Shown: piece after piece, positions 54,126 to 63,590 of the stretch | Layout of the letters: every line of letters starts with the position of its first letter | Position numbering within the stretch: the stretch's first letter is position 1 | Assembly (NCBI GenBank): GCA_003010405.1 | Contig: PJLO01000004.1 | Location: 1 to 64,000, forward strand | Direction: 5' to 3' | DNA length: 64,000 bases | Source of the DNA: Acidobacteriota bacterium | GTDB lineage: Bacteria; Acidobacteriota; Terriglobia; Terriglobales; Acidobacteriaceae | The notes under the pieces: model-generated | Told to the model about the DNA's origin: nothing | The model's database searches: none | What the model saw: only the letters and a program-made list of their open reading frames with translations | Program-made: the position numbers and the translations under genes

Positions 54126-55061
54126 TTAATTTCCTAATCTTTCGCCAGGCTTGGGCTGATATCCGTTGATGAACTCGCGGGCGTTCATGCGGCGTTTGCC
54201 TTCGAGTTGCAATTCGTCGATGGCAATTGTTGACCCAGCGCCGCACACTGCCAGCAGCCGCTCGCCTGCTATCTCAATCTTTCCAGCAGCAAGGGCGGGC
54301 GATTCGGCATAGACAGAGATCGCGTGTAGCGTCAGCTGCTTGCCACGAAATGTGGTGAATGCTCCGGGCCACGGCTGGAAACCGCGATAGCGGTTGCAGA
54401 TCGTCTGCGCACTGCGCGCAAAATCGATTCGTCCATCATCGCGTGTCAGAATCGGCGCGAGAGTTGCAAGAGCGTCATTCTGCGGGGTTGGCTGCAAGCG
54501 ATGTTCTGCCAGCATAGCCAGGGTTTCTACCAGCAGTTCCGATCCCATCTCGGCCAGGCGGGGAGCCAGTGTCACGCTCGTATCGTCGTCATGGACCGGC
54601 ATTTCGCGTTGCAGCAGAATGTCTCCCGTATCCAGTCCTTCATCAATCCGCATGGTCGTGTTGCCGGTAACACTCTCGCCGGATGCGATCGCCCATTGAA
54701 TTGGCGCGGCTCCGCGATATTTCGGCAGTAGCGACGCATGCAGATTAATGTTGCCGTGCGCGGGCAGGTCGAGCATCCATCGCGGAATAATGCGTCCGTA
54801 GCCGACAACCACAATGCACTCAGGAGAAAGGGCCTCGAGTTGGGCTCGGAATTCAGTGTTGTTCTTGATTTTCTCAGGCTGCACGATTGGCAGCGCGAGT
54901 TCAATCGTCTTCTGCTTTACCGGCGAAAAAGCCAGTTCCATTCCACGGCCCTTGGGACGATCCGGTTGGGTTACAACCAGTGAGACTTCATGGCCGGCGC
55001 GAACCAGCGCCTCCAGAGGAGGAACCGCAAACATCGGAGTACCGCAATATACAAGCTTCAC
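54126..55061 (-). CDS. fmt: Methionyl-tRNA formyltransferase
   Basis: The 311-aa enzyme formylates initiator tRNA. It shows KLVYCGTPMFAVPPLEAL, the active-site GNINLHASLLPKYRGAAP (Asn, His) and the GLDTGDILLQ Asp, plus a C-terminal tRNA-binding OB fold. GTG 55061 fits the family start; upstream sequence is unrelated. Between def and rsmB, the standard order. Confidence 0.95.
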   Translation of the reverse strand: MKLVYCGTPMFAVPPLEALVRAGHEVSLVVTQPDRPKGRGMELAFSPVKQKTIELALPIVQPEKIKNNTEFRAQLEALSPECIVVVGYGRIIPRWMLDLPAHGNINLHASLLPKYRGAAPIQWAIASGESVTGNTTMRIDEGLDTGDILLQREMPVHDDDTSVTLAPRLAEMGSELLVETLAMLAEHRLQPTPQNDALATLAPILTRDDGRIDFARSAQTICNRYRGFQPWPGAFTTFRGKQLTLHAISVYAESPALAAGKIEIAGERLLAVCGAGSTIAIDELQLEGKRRMNAREFINGYQPKPGERLGN

Positions 55062-55162
55062 ACAATTGATTGTAGCGGCTGGAGCAGACAACGTCAGTAC
55101 CTGAACTGAGAAGCCCCGCAATGTGTGCGCGGCTTCTCAGTCTTGCAGTCTGGCCTTGCTTT

Positions 55163-55672
55163 TTACCACTCGCCCTGGCGCTGGAGGCGCCTGATTTTGC
55201 GTTTTATCATGTCGCGCTTGAGCGAGGAGAGGCGGTGAATGTAAAGCATACCGTTGAGGTGATCGATCTCATGCTGGAAGGCACGCGCCAGCAGGTCTTC
55301 GCCGGTCTTTTCATACCAATTTCCATTCACGTCCTGCGCCTTGATGGTCACACGCTTGCCGCGTGTGAGATTCTCGCGGAAATCGGGGATGGAAAGGCAC
55401 CCTTCACCGCCGGTCTGCGTACCTTCCATGCTGATGATCTCGGGATTAGCCAGCACGAGCCGTGCCTCAGGATCTTCTTTAAAGGAAGTGTCGATGACGG
55501 AAAGGCGCAGCGAAATTCCGATCTGTGGCGCGGCAAGTCCGACGCCCTGCGCCTCATACATAGACTCAAACATGTCATCGACAAGCTTCTTCAACTTGTC
55601 ACCGAACTCAATTACCGGCGCGGCGGGAGTCTCCAGCACCGGATCGCCGTATTTCACAATTGGATATATCAT
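55163..55672 (-). CDS. def: Peptide deformylase
   Basis: The 169-aa metal enzyme has all three motifs: GVGLAAPQIG, EGCLSIP (metal Cys) and QHEIDHLNG (two metal His and catalytic Glu). It removes the formyl group placed through Fmt. It follows aroC by 12 bp. Confidence 0.97.
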   Translation of the reverse strand: MIYPIVKYGDPVLETPAAPVIEFGDKLKKLVDDMFESMYEAQGVGLAAPQIGISLRLSVIDTSFKEDPEARLVLANPEIISMEGTQTGGEGCLSIPDFRENLTRGKRVTIKAQDVNGNWYEKTGEDLLARAFQHEIDHLNGMLYIHRLSSLKRDMIKRKIRRLQRQGEW

Positions 55673-55684
55673 CTTTTTTCCGCT

Positions 55685-56893
55685 TCAATAGCTGCGAAGC
55701 TGCTCGCAGTATCCGTCGTAATTCCGGCGAAGTTCAACGAGCGAATCGCCACCAAATTTCTCCAGCGCAGCCGTTGCCAGCACTAACGCTACCATGGCCT
55801 CGCCCACCACTCCGCCTGCGGGAACCGCACATACATCTGAACGTTCGTAGGCAGCCTTTACGGGCTCGCGGCTGGCAAAATCGACGGAACCCAGGGGGCG
55901 CCGCAGCGTCGAGATCGGTTTCAGGTGGCCGCGTACCACTATATCGCAGCCATTCGAGATCCCGCCCTCAACACCGCCAGCGTGATTGCCAGCACGAGTG
56001 AAATTCGTAAAATTCGAGCGCACGGTTCCGGCAGGCTCCGTATTCTGGCCTGCGCGACTCGAGTAGCCAATCTCATCCTGTGCCGCCGAGCCATGTGAAG
56101 CAGCGGCAAGGACCCCATCGCCGATTTCAACCGCTTTTACTGCCTGGATCGACATCACTGCCGAGGCCAGCTTCGCGTCCAGACGCTCGTCCCAGTTGGC
56201 GTATGTCCCAAGCCCGGGCGGAACGTTATGCGCAACCACTTCAAAAACTCCGCCGATAGTATCGCCATTGCCCAGCACCGCGTCTACCTCAGCCTTCATT
56301 CGCTGCTCGGATTCCTGATCGGCGCAGTTCAAGGAGATTTCGTTTTTCGAGGCCAGCATCCGGAGTTCCTCAAATGAAACAGCGCGCGATATGCGTGCGC
56401 TGCCCACTTGAATAACATGGCTGAGGACCTCGATGTCCAAGGCTGCGAGCACCTGCTTGGCAATCGCTCCCGCTGCGACGCGCGCCGCTGTTTCGCGGGC
56501 GCTTGCGCGTTCCAGAATGTAGCGAGCCTCCGGCAGGTTGTATTTCAGCGCCCCTGCCAGATCTGCATGGCCTGGACGCGGGGATTTGACCGCCTTATGT
56601 TTTTCAGGGTCGCCCTCGCCGACCGGCAACGACTCATTCCAGTTCCGCCAGTCGCGATTTTCGATCAGCATCGCAACCGGAGACCCGATAGTGCGGCCGT
56701 GGCGCACCCCGCTGAGAATACGAGCGTGGTCGGACTCGATTTTCATGCGACCGCCACGACCGAATCCCTGTTGGCGTCGCCAGAGTTCGCGGTCAATATA
56801 CGCCTCTGTGACGGAGATGCCAGCGGGCAATCCTGAGATGTTGGCGATTAGCGCTTCGCCATGTGACTCACCTGCGGTAAAAAAACGGAGCAT
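55685..56893 (-). CDS. aroC: Chorismate synthase
   Basis: The 402-aa FMN enzyme makes chorismate from EPSP. It starts MLRFFTAGESHGEALIAN and has GRGGRMKIESD, the RPGHADLAGALKY block and RSNFTNFTRAGNHAGGVEGG. It is the first gene of the minus-strand operon. Confidence 0.96.
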   Translation of the reverse strand: MLRFFTAGESHGEALIANISGLPAGISVTEAYIDRELWRRQQGFGRGGRMKIESDHARILSGVRHGRTIGSPVAMLIENRDWRNWNESLPVGEGDPEKHKAVKSPRPGHADLAGALKYNLPEARYILERASARETAARVAAGAIAKQVLAALDIEVLSHVIQVGSARISRAVSFEELRMLASKNEISLNCADQESEQRMKAEVDAVLGNGDTIGGVFEVVAHNVPPGLGTYANWDERLDAKLASAVMSIQAVKAVEIGDGVLAAASHGSAAQDEIGYSSRAGQNTEPAGTVRSNFTNFTRAGNHAGGVEGGISNGCDIVVRGHLKPISTLRRPLGSVDFASREPVKAAYERSDVCAVPAGGVVGEAMVALVLATAALEKFGGDSLVELRRNYDGYCEQLRSY

Positions 56894-57173
56894 AACAGAA
56901 TTGTAACGGAAGGAGCGTTTTTTGCCTTTTTCAGGGAACTAAGGTTTTCTGGCGAGCTAAGAGATTCAAAATGGACTACGACATTAACTCTATAGAGAGT
57001 GTTTATCTCGGCTAATAGCGAAAGAGTATATACGTTGCAGAAATTAGCATTGCACCTAAGTGATTCGCGTTAGAATGTCCCGAAGATCAAGAGGCGATGA
57101 CGGTAAAACTAGGGTACTTAGTTACTATTTACTACAGACAAAGCCTTATGTCCTTCTTTGCATCTAAGGAACC
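56894..57173. promoter_or_regulatory. Divergent regulatory region between aroC and the GAF kinase
   Basis: This 280-bp, A/T-richer stretch separates two divergent operons and must hold both promoters. A perfect palindrome CTCTATAGAG lies at 56988-56997. For the plus strand, TTGCAC followed by TAGAAT at a 15-bp spacing (about 57050-57076) is a weak promoter candidate. Confidence 0.4.
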
Positions 57174-58817
57174 ATGGTGTCGACCGTGTTGCCCATTCAG
57201 GCGTCGGCGCGAGAGTTGATCCTCGAGGCGACTAGCGCTCTGCAACCGCACTTCGCGGAGATCACGGCTGCTTGGCGGCGGCAGCTGTCCGAGGAGTTTC
57301 AGTTTGAAAGCCGTGCGATGGTGGCTCTTGAGAGACTGAATCTGGGGGTGGGCTTCACGCTTTTCAGCCATTCAGATTTTAACGAGTTCACCGAAAATTT
57401 GTACTACTATGGCCAGCGCCTTGCAAAGCTGCGCGTGGACACGCGTCAAGTGGCGCATTCTCTGGAAATTTACCAGAAAATTGCCGCTCCGTTTGTTGCT
57501 GAGGTATTCGGAGATCGCCGATATCAGGTGATTGCCGCTCTGGAGACACTAGGGTCGGCAAGTTTTGTTGCCATTTCAGGGGCTTATTTTGATGTTCAGC
57601 GGAACGCAAGCGACGCCGTGCTGAAAGTGCTGGACGCCGAGCTCTCGGCAAAGAACCTGACAGCTTTGTTGGAGCGCGTGCTGGTGGTGACACAGGGTGT
57701 CTTTGGAGCGAATGTGGGAGTAGTTCTGCTGGCCGATCCCGAAACCAACAAGCTTGGCGTTCGCAGCGCCACCGGGATGTCTCCGGACTACGGGGAGGAC
57801 ATAGCGATTGCTCCGGGAGAGGGATTTGTTGGGCAGATATTCGAAACCGGTGAGCCCAATATGCTTCCGGATCTGACACTTTCATCGAGTGTGCTGAGTG
57901 CAGAACTGAGGAAGAAAGCTCGCGCGCTCTGGGGAACTCCCCTAAAACTCAGCGAAAAAGTGATAGGGGTTTTGATTCTCGGGTTTGAGAAAGATTATCA
58001 ATGGCTTCCCACGGAGCTGGAGTTGTTTCGCGCAATCGCGGACCGCTCGGCTCTGGCGATTGATCGCGCGCGTATGACCGATGCCTTGCGGGAGCGCGAG
58101 ATGCGCATCGTCGAGCTGAGCGGGCATCTATTGAAAGCTCAGGAAGAGGAGCGCAAACGCATCAGTCGCGAGCTGCACGACGAAACTGGCCAGGCGCTTA
58201 TGGTCATTCGCCTGTATCTTGGAATGCTTGATGGCACAGTGAAGACGAGGGCCGCCAAGGCTAAAATCGGCGAACTGCTGGCGGTGGTTGACCGCACGAT
58301 TGAAGGAATCAGGCGTATCATCGGTCGGCTGTCGCCGCTGGTGCTACAGGAACTAGGGTTGATTGCCGCGATTCGTAAAGAAGCAAAAGATTTAGCCAAG
58401 ACGACGGGCGTGCAGGCGAGGGTTGCCATCGGCGATGACGTTGGGAGGCTTGATCCGGTGATTGAAACCGCGATCTACCGCGTTGTGCAGGAAAGCCTGC
58501 ACAACGTGGCCAGGCACGCCCAGGCACAGAATGTGAACATTCAAATGGAGCGGGAGGGCGGAGTTCTCCGGTTGACGATTGAAGACGATGGAGTGGGGAT
58601 TCGAGCTGTTAAGAATCCTCTCCGGCCGTCGTTTGGAATGGCGGGGATGCAGGAACGGGTGAGTACTCTGGGTGGCCATATGAAAGTAACTTCACGTAAG
58701 GGCAGCGGCACGAAGATTTCGATCACCATGCCGTTGCCGTCTCCGGTGCGCCACGACGTGGATGAGGCGGCGGGCAAAGCGCAGGATGGACAGGCACTGT
58801 TGGGCACGCGAAGTTAA
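57174..58817 (+). CDS. Soluble histidine kinase: helical sensor, GAF, HisKA_3
   Basis: The 547-aa kinase has no membrane helices. Residues about 10-150 are all-helical (FAEITAAWRRQLSEEF, then GQRLAKLRVDTRQVAHSLEI) and resemble an RsbRD-type or globin-like sensor. A GAF domain (about 155-310) precedes a HisKA_3 dimerisation box (RKRISRELHDETGQALM, phospho-His near 335) and a HATPase domain (VVQESLHNVARHAQAQNV, DDGVGI, FGMAGMQERV). This is the NarX/DesK class, paired with the LuxR-type regulator 45 bp downstream. Confidence 0.85.
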   Translation: MVSTVLPIQASARELILEATSALQPHFAEITAAWRRQLSEEFQFESRAMVALERLNLGVGFTLFSHSDFNEFTENLYYYGQRLAKLRVDTRQVAHSLEIYQKIAAPFVAEVFGDRRYQVIAALETLGSASFVAISGAYFDVQRNASDAVLKVLDAELSAKNLTALLERVLVVTQGVFGANVGVVLLADPETNKLGVRSATGMSPDYGEDIAIAPGEGFVGQIFETGEPNMLPDLTLSSSVLSAELRKKARALWGTPLKLSEKVIGVLILGFEKDYQWLPTELELFRAIADRSALAIDRARMTDALREREMRIVELSGHLLKAQEEERKRISRELHDETGQALMVIRLYLGMLDGTVKTRAAKAKIGELLAVVDRTIEGIRRIIGRLSPLVLQELGLIAAIRKEAKDLAKTTGVQARVAIGDDVGRLDPVIETAIYRVVQESLHNVARHAQAQNVNIQMEREGGVLRLTIEDDGVGIRAVKNPLRPSFGMAGMQERVSTLGGHMKVTSRKGSGTKISITMPLPSPVRHDVDEAAGKAQDGQALLGTRS

Positions 58818-58862
58818 ACCTGGATAACGAGATTTCTTGTTGGTGAGATTGAGGGGTGGGCA

Positions 58863-59528
58863 ATGCCAAAGATTAAATGTCTTTTGGTGGACGACCATAC
58901 GCTTTTCCGGCAGGGCGTGCGCCGCCTGCTCGAGAGCGAGAGCGATTGTGAAGTGGTGGGCGAATCTCCAGACGCGGGCGATGCAGTAGAGAAGGCGCGC
59001 GAGCTGCGTCCGGACATCGTGCTCATGGACATTGGAATGCCGGGATTGTCCTCATTCGAGGCGGCGAGGCAGATACGCAAGAACCGCCCTGACACCAAAG
59101 TGTTGTTCCTCACCATGTACGAAGACGAGGACTACCTGGTGCAGTGTCTCGAAGTCGGTGCGTCGGGATATGTGCTCAAGGATACCCCGGCGCAACAACT
59201 GGTGACCGCGGTGCGCGATGTCTACAAGGGCGGCAAGTACCTGAGTTCACAGGTTTTGGGTAAATTGGTTGAGGATTTTCGAGCACGCGTTCGCGATTCG
59301 AAGATGCGCCCGCGCATCTCGACTTTGACTCCGCGCGAACGAGAGATCCTGAAGTTATTGGCTGAAGGCAATTCCGTCAAGGAAATTGCGGTGTTGCTTG
59401 GGTTAAGCGTGAAGACTGTTGAGGCACATAAATTCAACCTGATGAGAAAGCTGGACATTCATAACAAGGCTCAGTTGGTGACGTATGCGATTCAGAAGAA
59501 AATCATAAAGATACCTGTGAACCAGTAG
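58863..59528 (+). CDS. NarL/FixJ-type response regulator
   Basis: The 221-aa protein has a receiver domain (LVDDHTLFRQGVRRLLE, phospho-Asp in DIVLMDIGMPG, Lys in GYVLKD) and a LuxR-type HTH (LTPREREILKLLAEGNSVKEI, then LSVKTVEAHKFNLMRKL). It is the expected partner of the upstream HisKA_3 kinase. Confidence 0.92.
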   Translation: MPKIKCLLVDDHTLFRQGVRRLLESESDCEVVGESPDAGDAVEKARELRPDIVLMDIGMPGLSSFEAARQIRKNRPDTKVLFLTMYEDEDYLVQCLEVGASGYVLKDTPAQQLVTAVRDVYKGGKYLSSQVLGKLVEDFRARVRDSKMRPRISTLTPREREILKLLAEGNSVKEIAVLLGLSVKTVEAHKFNLMRKLDIHNKAQLVTYAIQKKIIKIPVNQ

Positions 59529-59548
59529 GTATCTCGAGGATCGAGGAC

Positions 59549-60388
59549 ATGCCCAAACTTCTATTTGTTGATGACGAGTTAAGCTTACGTCTTACCTTGC
59601 CTGCAATCCTGCAAATGCACGGTTACCTGGTGAGGGTGGCGGCAACGGTGCCGGAAGCATTGCGAGCCATACAGGCAGAGAAGTTTGATGTGTTGCTGAC
59701 GGACCTTAACATCGGGCAACCTGGAGACGGCTTCACTGTGGTGAGCGCAATGCGCCGCACGCAGCCTGAAGCCGTAACAATTATCCTCACAGGGTATCCT
59801 GCGTTTCAAACCGCGCTGGAGGCGATTCGGAATCAAGTAGATGACTACATCGTAAAGCCGGCAAATGTGGAAATGCTGGTCGGGCTTCTCGAACGTAAGC
59901 TGCTGGATCGGGATTACGTCCATAATCCTCTTGATCAGAAACATTTGTCTCAGTTGTTGCGGGAGAATCTTGAACTGATTGCAGACCGCTGGTTAGGCGA
60001 GATATGCAAGGATCAAGAGTTCGCGAGCCTGGGGCTGGACGGAGATGAGCAATACGGGTACTTAGTTGACAAACTTCGCCTGATATCCGGGATGCTGGAA
60101 GGGAAGGATTTTGACAATGAGGCCGTGGCTTCAGCACGGCGATTTGGCGAATGCCGTTCACTACAAGGGGCGTCGCTGAACTTGGTTTTGCAGGAAGCCA
60201 GGGTAGCGCGGCATGTGATTCTCGGAGTTATCCAGGAGAACCTTCTAGTGGTGAACGTGAGCCGGGTCATAGGCGAGATTATCGACATTTGTGATTGGCT
60301 GGACAAAATAGAAGAACAGACCTTGATTTCATACATGCAGTGCAGTCAGACCACAAGACCCGGGAGGAAAGCAGCGCGTCCCTCATAA
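59549..60388 (+). CDS. Response regulator with C-terminal RsbRD-like helical domain (copy 2)
   Basis: The 279-aa protein pairs a complete receiver domain (FVDDELSLR, phospho-Asp in LLTDLNIGQP, Thr in IILTGYPAF, Lys in YIVKPAN) with a helical C-terminal domain (LLRENLELIADRWLGEI, then RRFGECRSLQGASLNLVLQE). It shares long stretches with the protein at 42419, such as GFTVVSAMRRTQP. No DNA-binding or enzymatic domain is seen, so its output is probably a protein contact. It lies 20 bp after the NarL-type gene. Confidence 0.78.
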   Translation: MPKLLFVDDELSLRLTLPAILQMHGYLVRVAATVPEALRAIQAEKFDVLLTDLNIGQPGDGFTVVSAMRRTQPEAVTIILTGYPAFQTALEAIRNQVDDYIVKPANVEMLVGLLERKLLDRDYVHNPLDQKHLSQLLRENLELIADRWLGEICKDQEFASLGLDGDEQYGYLVDKLRLISGMLEGKDFDNEAVASARRFGECRSLQGASLNLVLQEARVARHVILGVIQENLLVVNVSRVIGEIIDICDWLDKIEEQTLISYMQCSQTTRPGRKAARPS

Positions 60389-60396
60389 ACAGGAAA

Positions 60397-60422
60397 CCCG
60401 GAGTGATCCGGGCTGATTTTTT
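60397..60422 (+). terminator. Rho-independent terminator of the signalling operon
   Basis: CCCGGA (60397-60402), loop GTGA, TCCGGG (60407-60412), then CTGA and a six-T run. It lies 8 bp after the stop of the second REC-helical gene. Confidence 0.8.
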
Positions 60423-60445
60423 GGCTGTAGTACAGGGCAGAAGTA

Positions 60446-61462
60446 TCACTCGGTAGACGCCTCGATGACCTCAGCGTTGACTTCGGCCGGTTGGGCTGAG
60501 TTCAGAAATTTGCATGTGTTCAGCAGCGGCCGAGCCAGCGCCGAGTTGTATGCTGTCCAGGGCGAATCCAGTTCAGCGTCCCGTTCAAACTGTGCCCGCA
60601 TCGCTTCCATCTTGGAATCAAGGTCGTCCAGGTAATGCAACATCAATGCTTCCGGGAACATCGGAAGCTTGGGCGAGCCGAACTCGTATTGACCGTGATG
60701 GCTGATGATAAGGTGCTCGATGAGAATTTTGAGCTGCGGAGGGAAATCAGGAATCTGCGCCAGCTTTGAGTGCAGCATCTCCAGCTCGATGATCATGTGC
60801 CCGAGCAGCTGACCTTCAGTTGTGTAAGAAAAAGAGCGAGCGTAACTGAGCTCGTGAACCTTTCCAATATCGTGCAGAAAAGCGCCGGTGAGGAGCAGGT
60901 CGCGGTTGATGAATTCGTAGTTGCGCGCAACCAGATCACAGGAACGGAAGAGCGAGACTACATGGTCCAATAGTCCGCCAATAAACGCGTGATGCAGCGT
61001 CTTGGCAGCCGGAGCGTTGCGATAGGACCTGGCGAACTCCGTATCGGCCATGAACATTTCGAGCAACTGGCGGAGAAAGGGGTTCGCGATCGAGGCCACA
61101 AACTCGCCAAGCGTTCGCCAGAGTTCATCGATGTCCTTCGATGTCTTAGGAAGGTAATCCGAGAAATCAATTTCGGAATCGTTCACCTTGCGAATCTTGT
61201 GAATCGTGAGCTGCCAGCGCTGGTTGTACTTATTTATCAAACCTTTGACCTTTACAAAGTCGTCCTGTTCAAAAGAATAGGCGCACTCCTCCACGTTGTC
61301 CCACATCTTGGCCTGGATGGTTCCGGTGCGGTCCATGAGTGTGAGGTCCAGATACGGCTCGCCGCTCTTTTTGGATTTAATCTGCTTATTGCTGACGACA
61401 AAACTGGTAGTAACAACTTTGTTTTCCTGCTGCGCCGCGTCTCGAACGAAGAACTCTTTCAT
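60446..61462 (-). CDS. YhaM-like 3'-5' exoribonuclease (OB fold plus HD domain)
   Basis: The 338-aa protein has an OB-fold nucleic-acid-binding domain (about 18-95; SGEPYLDLTLMDRTGTIQAK) and an HD domain (about 155-290) with metal ligands in LHHAFIGGLLDH, GAFLHDIGKVHEL, and ISHHGQYEFGSPK. This is the YhaM/CBF1 arrangement, a manganese-dependent exonuclease for RNA or ssDNA. It is transcribed alone on the minus strand. Confidence 0.88.
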   Translation of the reverse strand: MKEFFVRDAAQQENKVVTTSFVVSNKQIKSKKSGEPYLDLTLMDRTGTIQAKMWDNVEECAYSFEQDDFVKVKGLINKYNQRWQLTIHKIRKVNDSEIDFSDYLPKTSKDIDELWRTLGEFVASIANPFLRQLLEMFMADTEFARSYRNAPAAKTLHHAFIGGLLDHVVSLFRSCDLVARNYEFINRDLLLTGAFLHDIGKVHELSYARSFSYTTEGQLLGHMIIELEMLHSKLAQIPDFPPQLKILIEHLIISHHGQYEFGSPKLPMFPEALMLHYLDDLDSKMEAMRAQFERDAELDSPWTAYNSALARPLLNTCKFLNSAQPAEVNAEVIEASTE

Positions 61463-61553
61463 AAATGCGCCATCCTGGCCCGTGAAGCGGGCGATGAATT
61501 TATGTTATCGCGGAAAGCCGGGAGGGGATAGCGGGAACGACAGCGTGGTTATT

Positions 61554-62447
61554 CTAAGAAGAATCGCGCGGAAGGCGAAGTGTGACAGTGGCTCCGCGAT
61601 TCTCTCCTTCGCTGGTGGCGTAAGCGCTTCCACCATGGCGCTCTGCAATGCCGCGAACGATGAACAATCCCAGGCCGGTACCTTTTACCCGCTGACGAAA
61701 GCGTTCGTTTGCGCGGTAAAAGCGGCGGAATATCCGTTTGAGTTCGCTTTGTGGAATTCCTTGTCCCTTGTCAGTGACTCTCACCAGCAGGTTCTTGGCT
61801 TCATCGAGAATCTCGATGGTGATCTCAATTTTGCCCGGAGAGTATTTCACTGCGTTTTCCAGCAAATTGTTGATGGCCGATCGCAGATCTTCGGGATCTC
61901 CCTGTACGAATGGCGGCGCGGAGGTGTGATCGGCGAGGCGCATGTTTTCAGCGGTGAGATGATGGCGAGTCTGAGCGAGTAACGCGCACTCGCTTACGAT
62001 TTCACTGAGATTGAGGCGCTGAAAAGTCTTCTTGCCTCTTTGTCCGAGATGCCCGGCGTGCAATACCTGCTCTACAGTGTGTAACAGGCGGTCCGTGTCT
62101 TGTAGCATGATGCCGTAAAACTGTTTGCGCTGCACATCGTTGAGTTCCCGCGATTGCAGTGTCTCCAGATAGAGGCGGATTGACGCGATGGGGGTTTTCA
62201 ACTCGTGCGTGACTGCGTTGACGAAGCTGTCGTGCTGTTCGCTGCGGCGCATTTCGCGCACCAGAAAAATCGTGTTCAGGGTAACTGCGGTAATCACGAA
62301 GCCGAAAAGAATGACGCCGAAGACGATCATTCCGACCTCACGCCAGCGAATCACCCACGTGATGTTTAGAGCAAGCGCAATGGCAACCGAAACCGCCCCT
62401 AGGACGATGAAAAAAGCAATGGTTTTGCTGCGGGAGGTGATCGGCAT
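61554..62447 (-). CDS. Orphan membrane sensor histidine kinase
   Basis: The 297-aa kinase has two membrane helices (about 8-30 and 38-62) with almost no loop between them, then a HisKA box (FVNAVTHELKTPIASIRLYL) and a HATPase domain (NNLLENAVKYSPGK, VTDKGQGIP, GTGLGLFIVRGI). No extracytoplasmic sensor domain is present, so it may sense a membrane signal or a partner. No response regulator adjoins it. Confidence 0.88.
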   Translation of the reverse strand: MPITSRSKTIAFFIVLGAVSVAIALALNITWVIRWREVGMIVFGVILFGFVITAVTLNTIFLVREMRRSEQHDSFVNAVTHELKTPIASIRLYLETLQSRELNDVQRKQFYGIMLQDTDRLLHTVEQVLHAGHLGQRGKKTFQRLNLSEIVSECALLAQTRHHLTAENMRLADHTSAPPFVQGDPEDLRSAINNLLENAVKYSPGKIEITIEILDEAKNLLVRVTDKGQGIPQSELKRIFRRFYRANERFRQRVKGTGLGLFIVRGIAERHGGSAYATSEGENRGATVTLRLPRDSS

Positions 62448-62586
62448 ATGACAGCTTGATAGTAGTGAGCTGGAGCACGTAAGTAAAGAGATATGAGCAA
62501 AGAACAGCATTTGCGGCCGCGGGGCGCAGAGACAATTTTGCTGGCACTGTGCAATAATTGTTGTCTTTCGGAGGTCACTCGTAGAT

Positions 62587-63537
62587 ATGGCAAAACCGAA
62601 CCGTGTAGCAATTGTCGGACTTGGAAACGTGGGAGCCAGTTTCGCCTACACGCTATTGTTTCGAGGGCTGGCTTCTGAAATCGTATTGATCGACGCAAAT
62701 GCAGCGAAAGCCGAGGGCGAGGCCATGGACCTGAACCACGCCGTGCCCTTTACTCACTCGACCCGCATCTGGGCAGGGGATTATTCCCACTGTGCCGGGG
62801 CGGCCGTGACCGTGATTACGGCAGGCGTTGCGCAAAAACCCGGTGAATCGCGCCTGGACCTGGTAAAGAAGAACGCGCGGATTTTTGCTTCCATTGTTCC
62901 CGAGGTGGTAAAGCACAACCCGGACGGCATCCTACTGATCGCCACCAATCCGGTTGACGTGTTGACCTATGTTGCCTGGAAGCTGAGCGGATTACCTCCG
63001 AAACGGGTGATTGGTTCAGGGACGATTCTGGATACAGCGCGCTTCCGTTACCTGCTGAGCCAGCATTTTGACGTGGACGCGCGCAGCGTGCACGGCTTCA
63101 TCATCGGTGAACATGGTGACAGTGAGGTGCCCGTATGGTCGCTGACCAATATAGCGGGGATGCGCTTGCCGGAATACATCAAGCACAATGATGCGGACTG
63201 TTCGCCTGAGCAGATGGAGCAGATCTTTGCCCAGACGCGCGATGCCGCTTACCAGATCATCGAGCGAAAGGGTGCAACTTTCTATGCCATTGCTGCCGGA
63301 ATGATGCGCATCACCGAAGCGATTCTGCGCGACCAGAGCACGGTGCTTTCGGTTTCCAGCCTGGTCAAGGGACACTATGGCATTGATGATGTGTGCCTGA
63401 GCCTGCCCACAATCTTGCACCGTGGCGGCGTTGAGCGAGTAATTCATCTGGAACTGAGCGGGGATGAAGAGAGGAAGCTCAAGAATTCGGCCCGCGTGCT
63501 ACAGGAAACCATAACCGAGCTAAAGGAACTCATCTAG
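62587..63537 (+). CDS. ldh: L-lactate dehydrogenase
   Basis: The 316-aa NAD enzyme starts RVAIVGLGNVGASFAYTLL and has the substrate loop VAQKPGESRLDLV, where Gln marks lactate over malate specificity, and the catalytic FIIGEHGDSEVPVW His. It reduces pyruvate to lactate. CGGAGG is 15 bases upstream of the ATG. A terminator follows. Confidence 0.95.
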   Translation: MAKPNRVAIVGLGNVGASFAYTLLFRGLASEIVLIDANAAKAEGEAMDLNHAVPFTHSTRIWAGDYSHCAGAAVTVITAGVAQKPGESRLDLVKKNARIFASIVPEVVKHNPDGILLIATNPVDVLTYVAWKLSGLPPKRVIGSGTILDTARFRYLLSQHFDVDARSVHGFIIGEHGDSEVPVWSLTNIAGMRLPEYIKHNDADCSPEQMEQIFAQTRDAAYQIIERKGATFYAIAAGMMRITEAILRDQSTVLSVSSLVKGHYGIDDVCLSLPTILHRGGVERVIHLELSGDEERKLKNSARVLQETITELKELI

Positions 63538-63543
63538 GGAAGT

Positions 63544-63571
63544 AAAGGACAGGACGCCCGCCCTGTCCTTT
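63544..63571. terminator. Terminator after ldh
   Basis: AAAGGACAGG (63544-63553) and CCTGTCCTTT (63562-63571) form a perfect 10-bp stem; the short T-tract is within the arm. It can serve ldh and the convergent gene at 63591. Confidence 0.75.
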
Positions 63572-63590
63572 GCGTGCTTGTCGCGCGATT

